Assembly (NCBI GenBank): GCA_002405805.1
Contig: DHMN01000069.1
Coordinates: 1-25,684, forward strand
Reading direction: 5' to 3'
Source of the DNA: Cyanobacteria bacterium UBA4641
GTDB taxonomy: Bacteria > Cyanobacteriota > Vampirovibrionia > Gastranaerophilales > Gastranaerophilaceae
DNA length: 25,684 nt
Shown here: positions 21,668-25,684 of the stretch, piece after piece
Numbering within the stretch: position 1 is the first letter of the stretch
Layout of the letters: every line of letters begins with the position of its first letter
Made by a program: the position numbers and the translations under genes
Notes under the pieces: generated by a model
What the model was told of the DNA's origin: nothing
Databases searched by the model: none
What the model saw: the letters and a program-made list of their open reading frames with translations, nothing else

Positions 21668-22525
21668 CTAGCAATCACTCTTGTAAGACCCAAGGTATCG
21701 GAAAAACGAAGTCTTTGGTTTGATGTCTTCTATCATTTCAAGCATATTCGGATTCTTGATGTGACCTTCAAACACAACAATAAATATATATTCCTGAATT
21801 TCAATTTTTGACGGACGAGAAGAAATATATGTCAAATTAATTTTGTGCTCCAAAAATACTTTCAAAATTTCCAACAGCGCCCCAGGTTCGTTGGTTGTTC
21901 TAAAGGCGATTGTCGTTCTGTCTTGTCCTGACGGTTTTGTCTCAATATCACCAATCAAAACATATCTTGTCATATTGTTTTTGTCATCGTGAATATTTTC
22001 TTTGAGAACGTTTAGCATATATTTTTCGGCGATTTTTTTGTTACCGATTGATGCATACGTCAAGTTATGGTTTTGTAAATCTTGTGCAGATTCAAGCATT
22101 GACGGAGCTTCCACAATGTCCAAATTCATCGGTAATTCGTTTTTTATAAAGTTTTGGCATTTACCGATAAGGCGCGGAGTTGCGATTAAGCCCATAATGC
22201 TGTAAAATTCTGTGGTTTTTGACAGCAAACAGTATTCTATCGGCAAAATCAGTTCAGAAATTATTCTGATATTTGGATTGAGAGATAGGATAATTCTGTC
22301 TAAAGACTCTCTGATTGTACCGTCTAATGTGTTTTCTACAGGCAAAATTCCGATTGTGTCGAATGAATTTTGCGCAACATAATCAACGATTTCACCAATC
22401 GTATTTAATGGTGTTGAAAACCCTTGCCACTTGTGTTTTTCGCAAAATCTGTCTTTTGCCATTTCGGAAAATGAACATTCAGGACCTAAATACGCAATAT
22501 TTTTAATATTTTCAAAATCAGACAT
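21668..22525 (-). CDS. pheA: Prephenate dehydratase with C-terminal ACT domain
   Basis: Converts prephenate to phenylpyruvate, the committed step to phenylalanine. The catalytic domain (1-190) has AYLGPECSFSE, the GILPVENTLDGT segment (59-70) and the substrate-binding NNMTRY at 183-188, where most members have TRF. The ACT domain (about 203-280) has the phenylalanine-sensing NEPGALLEIL and a SSRP variant of the usual ESRP, so feedback inhibition by phenylalanine is likely. It is monofunctional: no chorismate mutase is attached. The length of 285 aa is normal. GGAG precedes the ATG and a -10 box TATAAT lies at 22552-22557. Confidence 0.94.
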   Translation of the reverse strand: MSDFENIKNIAYLGPECSFSEMAKDRFCEKHKWQGFSTPLNTIGEIVDYVAQNSFDTIGILPVENTLDGTIRESLDRIILSLNPNIRIISELILPIEYCLLSKTTEFYSIMGLIATPRLIGKCQNFIKNELPMNLDIVEAPSMLESAQDLQNHNLTYASIGNKKIAEKYMLNVLKENIHDDKNNMTRYVLIGDIETKPSGQDRTTIAFRTTNEPGALLEILKVFLEHKINLTYISSRPSKIEIQEYIFIVVFEGHIKNPNMLEMIEDIKPKTSFFRYLGSYKSDC

Positions 22526-22551
22526 TTACTTAACTCCATCTTTTGATTAAG

Positions 22552-22559
22552 ATTATAAC
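22552..22559. promoter_or_regulatory. Overlapping divergent -10 elements between pheA and the phosphohexomutase gene
   Basis: On the minus strand TATAAT (22552-22557) faces pheA; on the plus strand TATAAC (22554-22559) faces the mutase gene. The two boxes share four base pairs. Neither has a clear -35 box. The whole intergenic gap is 64 bases. Confidence 0.5.
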
Positions 22560-22589
22560 AGATAAAAATAAGAAGGAAAAGGGTAACTG

Positions 22590-23963
22590 ATGAATAATAT
22601 TAAATTTGGAACAGATGGTTGGAGAGCCGTTGTAGGTGAAGATTTTAACGAAGAAAATGTTGCGTTGGTTTCAAAAGCTATCGGCAAATATGTTTTTGAC
22701 AACTACGGAATCTACAAAACTATTATTATCGGTTACGACCCTAGAAATATGGCAAAAGAATTTTCTATGCAGTGCGCGGAAATTCTAAAAAATGCAGGGT
22801 TCAAAGTCTTATATAGCGATAAAGTTATCCCAACTCCGGTTTTGGCTTTTAACGCTAAGCATTTGGATGCGTGCGCGGTTATGTTCACAGCATCTCACAA
22901 CCCTCCAAAATATTTGGGGATTAAATTTATCCCTGATTATGCAGGGCCTGCCACAAGTGAAATTACTAATGAAATTGTTTCAAATTTGGGCAAAGATATG
23001 CCGACTTGTGTCAATGGCAAATTGATTTATACGGATTTTTCTAATGCTTATTTCAAACGAATAAAAGAAATTATTGATTTCCAAAAGATAAAAGAACTAA
23101 AAAAACGTATTATTTTTGATGGTTTGTATGCCGCAAGCATCGGTTATTTTGACAAATTATTGTCAGATAACGGCATTGAGTATGACAGTATTCACATGTA
23201 TCATGATACAAATTTTGGGGGCGGAATGCCTGAACCAAAACCTCAATATATGGGTGAAATGATTGATTATATCAAATCTCATAATGGATATGTCGGATTT
23301 GCCAATGATGGTGATTCTGACAGATTTGGGGTCGTTAATGAAAACGGTGAATACGTTACTCCAAATGAAATTATTGCAATACTTTTGATGCATTTGAAAA
23401 AGCATAAAAACTATTCAGGATGTCTTGTAAAAACGGTTGGCGCAAGTTTGATGCTTAATATTGTGGCGGAAAAACTTGGTGTTGATGTGGTAGAAACTCC
23501 TGTCGGGTTTAAGCATGTCGGAGAGGCAATGAGGAAATATAATCCGATTATTGCAGGGGAAGAATCAGGCGGATTGAGTATTCAAGGTCATATCCCTGAA
23601 AAGGACGGTATTTTGGCTAATTTGCTTGTCTTAGAGGCTATGGCATACGAAAACAAGACTCTTGTTCAATTGCAACATGAGTTAGAAAAATTTGTAGGTT
23701 GCAAATTCCACAACACAAGGGTTGATAAAAAACTTGATAATGTTGAAGAAATTAAACCTGTATTAGAGAAATTCGGTGCAATGGAAGAGGTTATCGGACA
23801 GAAAATTTCAAAAAAAGATTTTAAAGACGGTGTAAAATTATACCTAGAAGATGGAACAACTTGGATATTGGTTCGTCCATCAGGCACAGAGCCGTTGTTG
23901 CGTATTTACATGGAAAGTGACTCTTTAGACAAAATTGAACAAATCAAATCTTTTGTTCAGTAA
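22590..23963 (+). CDS. Phosphoglucomutase/phosphomannomutase family protein
   Basis: Alpha-D-phosphohexomutase that moves phosphate between C1 and C6 of a hexose, supplying sugar-1-phosphates for envelope polymers or glycogen. All four signature loops are present: TASHNPP with phosphoserine S102 (100-106), the metal loop NDGDSDRFG with D240, D242 and D244, the sugar loop GEESGGLS (323-330), and the phosphate-binding RPSGTEP (429-435). FGTDGWRAV opens the protein. Length is 457 aa. The substrate (glucose, mannose or glucosamine phosphate) cannot be decided from motifs; the overall pattern is closest to the cyanobacterial and Firmicute PGM/PMM group rather than GlmM. AAGGAAAAGGG precedes the ATG. 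Confidence 0.93.
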   Translation: MNNIKFGTDGWRAVVGEDFNEENVALVSKAIGKYVFDNYGIYKTIIIGYDPRNMAKEFSMQCAEILKNAGFKVLYSDKVIPTPVLAFNAKHLDACAVMFTASHNPPKYLGIKFIPDYAGPATSEITNEIVSNLGKDMPTCVNGKLIYTDFSNAYFKRIKEIIDFQKIKELKKRIIFDGLYAASIGYFDKLLSDNGIEYDSIHMYHDTNFGGGMPEPKPQYMGEMIDYIKSHNGYVGFANDGDSDRFGVVNENGEYVTPNEIIAILLMHLKKHKNYSGCLVKTVGASLMLNIVAEKLGVDVVETPVGFKHVGEAMRKYNPIIAGEESGGLSIQGHIPEKDGILANLLVLEAMAYENKTLVQLQHELEKFVGCKFHNTRVDKKLDNVEEIKPVLEKFGAMEEVIGQKISKKDFKDGVKLYLEDGTTWILVRPSGTEPLLRIYMESDSLDKIEQIKSFVQ

Positions 23964-24043
23964 ATTTTTCAAAAAAATATACAACAAACTAGCAAAAAAT
24001 ATTTTCAGCCGCCTTATATATTATGAAGAAAGAAGGCTATAAA

Positions 24044-24607
24044 ATGGAAGTTAGAAATGAAATTACCCCGAGCTTTGGTATGGCATTTATTCCGCCGAAA
24101 GGAAAAGCTCTTGACAGAATGAATGAATATTTCCGTAGAGAAATGGCAGATTTACCGACCGGAAAAGTTGCATTTAAAGAATTTTGTTTAAAACATAAAC
24201 GTGACAAATATTTTGATATTTCGTTCAAACCTGCAATGAAACAAGGAATGATTCAATCGAATGATTGTTTTGTTATTTCACCTAAAAAAGGTGTATGGGG
24301 AAGAGATATTGAAATCCCTTGTATCCCATCAAAGAACGGTACAAAAGAGGATAAAGCAATGTTGTATCAGGAAGATAAATTTGAAAGATTTTTGATGAAA
24401 CATCCGACTATCAAAAATAATCCGATTTTGAAAGCAATTGCATCGGTTCCTTATATGCTAAAAGATATCTATATCCTTAATAGGGAACTGTTGCATCCGG
24501 CTGATGGTTTACCAAACTCACTTGCAAATGCTGACAGAATGGCTAGTCGTTTGGAGCGCGCTTATGAAAAGAATTTTTATCAGAAATTTGATACAAGTGA
24601 TTTTTAG
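24044..24607 (+). CDS. Hypothetical protein, 187 aa
   Basis: Family not recognised. The N terminus (MEVRNEITPSFGMAFIPPKG) carries a short PSFGMAF stretch, followed by a mainly helical protein with basic segments (AFKEFCLKHKRDKYFD, RFLMKHPTIKNNPILKAI) and no signal peptide or membrane helix. The ATG at 24044 is chosen: AAGAAGG lies eight bases before it, whereas the in-frame ATG at 24023 would contain that site. It stands alone between the mutase gene and the ribosomal protein cluster. A cytoplasmic protein specific to this lineage is the best description. Confidence 0.72.
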   Translation: MEVRNEITPSFGMAFIPPKGKALDRMNEYFRREMADLPTGKVAFKEFCLKHKRDKYFDISFKPAMKQGMIQSNDCFVISPKKGVWGRDIEIPCIPSKNGTKEDKAMLYQEDKFERFLMKHPTIKNNPILKAIASVPYMLKDIYILNRELLHPADGLPNSLANADRMASRLERAYEKNFYQKFDTSDF

Positions 24608-24759
24608 TTATTAATTTTTGTAAAAAATAAATGTCTGGTTACGCAACTTTTTTATTGTCTAACTTTAGATATTTATACAAGTTGAAGTGACTTTTGAAAA
24701 TTAGTCTATGATTAAGTTTTAATAACGTTACAAAACTAAACAAACATGCGAAATCACGG

Positions 24760-24788
24760 TTGACAGTGAGTTTTGTTTATTTTAAGAT
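24760..24788 (+). promoter_or_regulatory. Promoter of rpsJ
   Basis: A perfect TTGACA (24760-24765), 17-base spacer and TAAGAT (24783-24788). Transcription would start near 24795, giving a leader of about 140 bases before rpsJ. The rest of the 24608-24759 gap is AT-rich with no gene or hairpin seen. Confidence 0.7.
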
Positions 24789-24798
24789 AATTATGCTT

Positions 24799-24846
24799 GA
24801 AGTATTGTGAGTAAAATATCCGAAATATTTTAAAATAGCGAACTTC
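24799..24846 (+). promoter_or_regulatory. Predicted folded 5' leader of rpsJ
   Basis: GAAGT (24799-24803) can pair with ACTTC (24842-24846), enclosing a 7-bp hairpin AAAATAT/ATATTTT (24813-24831) with a ccgaa loop. It begins at the predicted transcription start. A later GTGGA/TCCAC pair in the leader is also possible. It could be a ribosomal protein binding site, but AT-rich stems form readily by chance. Confidence 0.35.
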
Positions 24847-24936
24847 AGGAGTGGAAAAGATTTTAAGTTTTGTGTTTGCAAGATTTAAAACAAAGCTCCA
24901 CAAAGTAGTACATAGAAAAAAGAAAAAGGAATGCAA

Positions 24937-25254
24937 ATGGCAACTAGCACTAAGAAAAACAGAATCAGAGTTTGTTTGAAAGCTTATGACCACAAACTCA
25001 TTGATGTATCTGCTGAAAAAATCGTAGAAACAGCAAAAAGAACAGACGCTAAAGTAGCTGGACCTATTCCTTTACCTACAAAAAGACGTATTTATTGTGT
25101 ATTGCGTTCACCACACGTAGATAAGAAATCTCGTGAACACTTTGAAATGAGAACTCATAAACGCATTATCGATATTTACGAACCGACTCAACAAACTATG
25201 GATGAGTTACGTAGATTAGATTTACCGGCAGGTGTAGATATCGAAGCAAGATAG
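24937..25254 (+). CDS. rpsJ: 30S ribosomal protein S10
   Basis: Small-subunit protein S10 (NusE), also part of the antitermination complex with NusB. It is clear from IRVCLKAYDHKLIDVSAEKI, KVAGPIPLPTKRRIYCVLRS, HVDKKSREHFEMRTHKRIID and the closing LDLPAGVDIEAR. The ATG at 24937 is chosen, giving 105 aa, because AAGGA ends six bases before it; the ATG at 24931 touches the ribosome binding site. It has its own promoter at 24760 and is not preceded by tuf. In cyanobacteria rpsJ usually closes the str operon behind tufA, while here it sits just ahead of rplC as in the classic S10 operon, but with an unusually long, structured gap. Confidence 0.97.
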   Translation: MATSTKKNRIRVCLKAYDHKLIDVSAEKIVETAKRTDAKVAGPIPLPTKRRIYCVLRSPHVDKKSREHFEMRTHKRIIDIYEPTQQTMDELRRLDLPAGVDIEAR

Positions 25255-25315
25255 TTTGCTAAGATTCCTGTCAAATGAAAATTGAATAAGCATTATGCAT
25301 AAGATAATGTGATCT

Positions 25316-25450
25316 ACTACCCGTACTTGTACGGTGGAAGGTGAAAGTCCTTCAAAAAGGTAAAGAAACAGTAAGCAAAAGTAGCGCTCGCAAGAGAAAA
25401 TGCAAACTCGAGGATATTCCTTTGCGAATCATTCAAACGGGCGAGCTAGA
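25316..25450 (+). ncRNA. Structured RNA region between rpsJ and rplC, candidate ribosomal protein leader
   Basis: About 135 bases of the 206-base gap can fold locally. Seen: CCGTA/TACGG with a CTTG tetraloop (25321-25334); GAAGG/CCTTC around tgaaagt (25337-25353); CTC/GAG with a GCAA tetraloop (25387-25396), which competes with a longer-range pair GCTCGC (25386-25391) with GCGAGC (25441-25446); and AGGA/TCCT plus GCAA/TTGC (25402-25425) with a 5-base bulge. The GCGAGC arm ends four bases before the AAGG ribosome binding site of rplC, so the pairing state could control translation. A weak promoter TTGAAT-15-GATAAT (25282-25308) just upstream could start this RNA. It fits no leader class I recognise. 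Confidence 0.5.
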
Positions 25451-25460
25451 AAGGTAGAAT

Positions 25461-25684
25461 ATGACACTAGGTGTAATAGGAAAAAAAGTTGGAATGACTC
25501 AAATCTTTGACGAACAAGGTTTGGCTATCCCTGTAACAGTTATCAAAGTTGACGAAACTGTTGTAACTCAAGTTAAAACAGTTGAAACTGACGGATACAA
25601 TGCTATCCAAGTTGGTACTGTAGCTGCTAAAGAAAAACACTTGACAAAAGCTCAATTAGGTCATTTCAAGAAAAATAACTTATC
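25461..25684 (+). CDS. rplC: 50S ribosomal protein L3, 5' part only
   Basis: The first 74 codons are present; the gene runs off the window end. MTLGVIGKKVGMTQIFDEQG and IPVTVIKV are the standard L3 N terminus, where the protein folds near the peptidyl transferase centre. AAGG at 25451-25454, six bases before the ATG, is the ribosome binding site. The rest of the S10/spc cluster is expected beyond the window. Confidence 0.96.
   Translation, partial: MTLGVIGKKVGMTQIFDEQGLAIPVTVIKVDETVVTQVKTVETDGYNAIQVGTVAAKEKHLTKAQLGHFKKNNL

Noticed and set aside
25316..25450. Possible group II intron remnant between rpsJ and rplC
   Set aside because: GGTGAAAGTCC resembles a stretch in some group II introns, but there is no GTGYG 5' end, no domain V and no reverse transcriptase, so a leader RNA is the better reading.

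Overview
The window is AT-rich bacterial chromosome with tightly packed genes on both strands. It most likely comes from a gut Gastranaerophilales/Melainabacteria (Vampirovibrionia) relative of the cyanobacteria. This is inferred from the type IV prepilin leader (FTLAEVLITLGIIGVVAAM), the LysM proteins with low-complexity bodies, several short proteins of no known family, and the many small hairpin repeats between genes. No rRNA or tRNA gene confirms it.

Layout. 1-4135: repeat remnants, a CCA-adding/poly(A) polymerase-type nucleotidyltransferase, a solute-binding lipoprotein on the opposite strand, the coupled shikimate genes aroK-aroB, and an HxlR-type regulator. 4202-8993 (all minus strand): a small unknown protein, a SulP anion transporter with STAS domain, a LysM protein, and a sugar-porter MFS protein. 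9148-11231: an acidic unknown protein, an Fsr-like MFS exporter and a small hypothetical gene. 11232-13920: a repeat-rich stretch around a 471-aa LysM protein with an H1-histone-like Lys/Ala body and a glycine-zipper C terminus. 13921-20342: a 1042-aa SF1 helicase with a nuclease-like C-terminal domain, a membrane-anchored arginase-fold (UPF0489-like) protein, miaB, and an overlapping secreted M48 protease. 20343-24607: a repeat cluster, an XRE regulator divergent from a prepilin gene with a perfect palindrome between them, pheA, a phosphohexomutase and one hypothetical. 24608-25684: start of the ribosomal protein cluster (rpsJ, then rplC cut by the window edge), with predicted RNA structure in both leaders.

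How the genes work together. aroK and aroB supply chorismate precursors and pheA acts further along, towards phenylalanine. The nucleotidyltransferase and MiaB mature tRNAs. The transporters, LysM proteins, prepilin and M48 protease form a cell-envelope and nutrient-uptake set. No complete phage, insertion sequence, CRISPR array or operon-sized defence system is visible. The most unusual things are a family of small composite hairpin elements whose stems show compensatory base changes, a roughly 130-nt structured region between rpsJ and rplC, the histone-like LysM protein, and the helicase-nuclease fusion.
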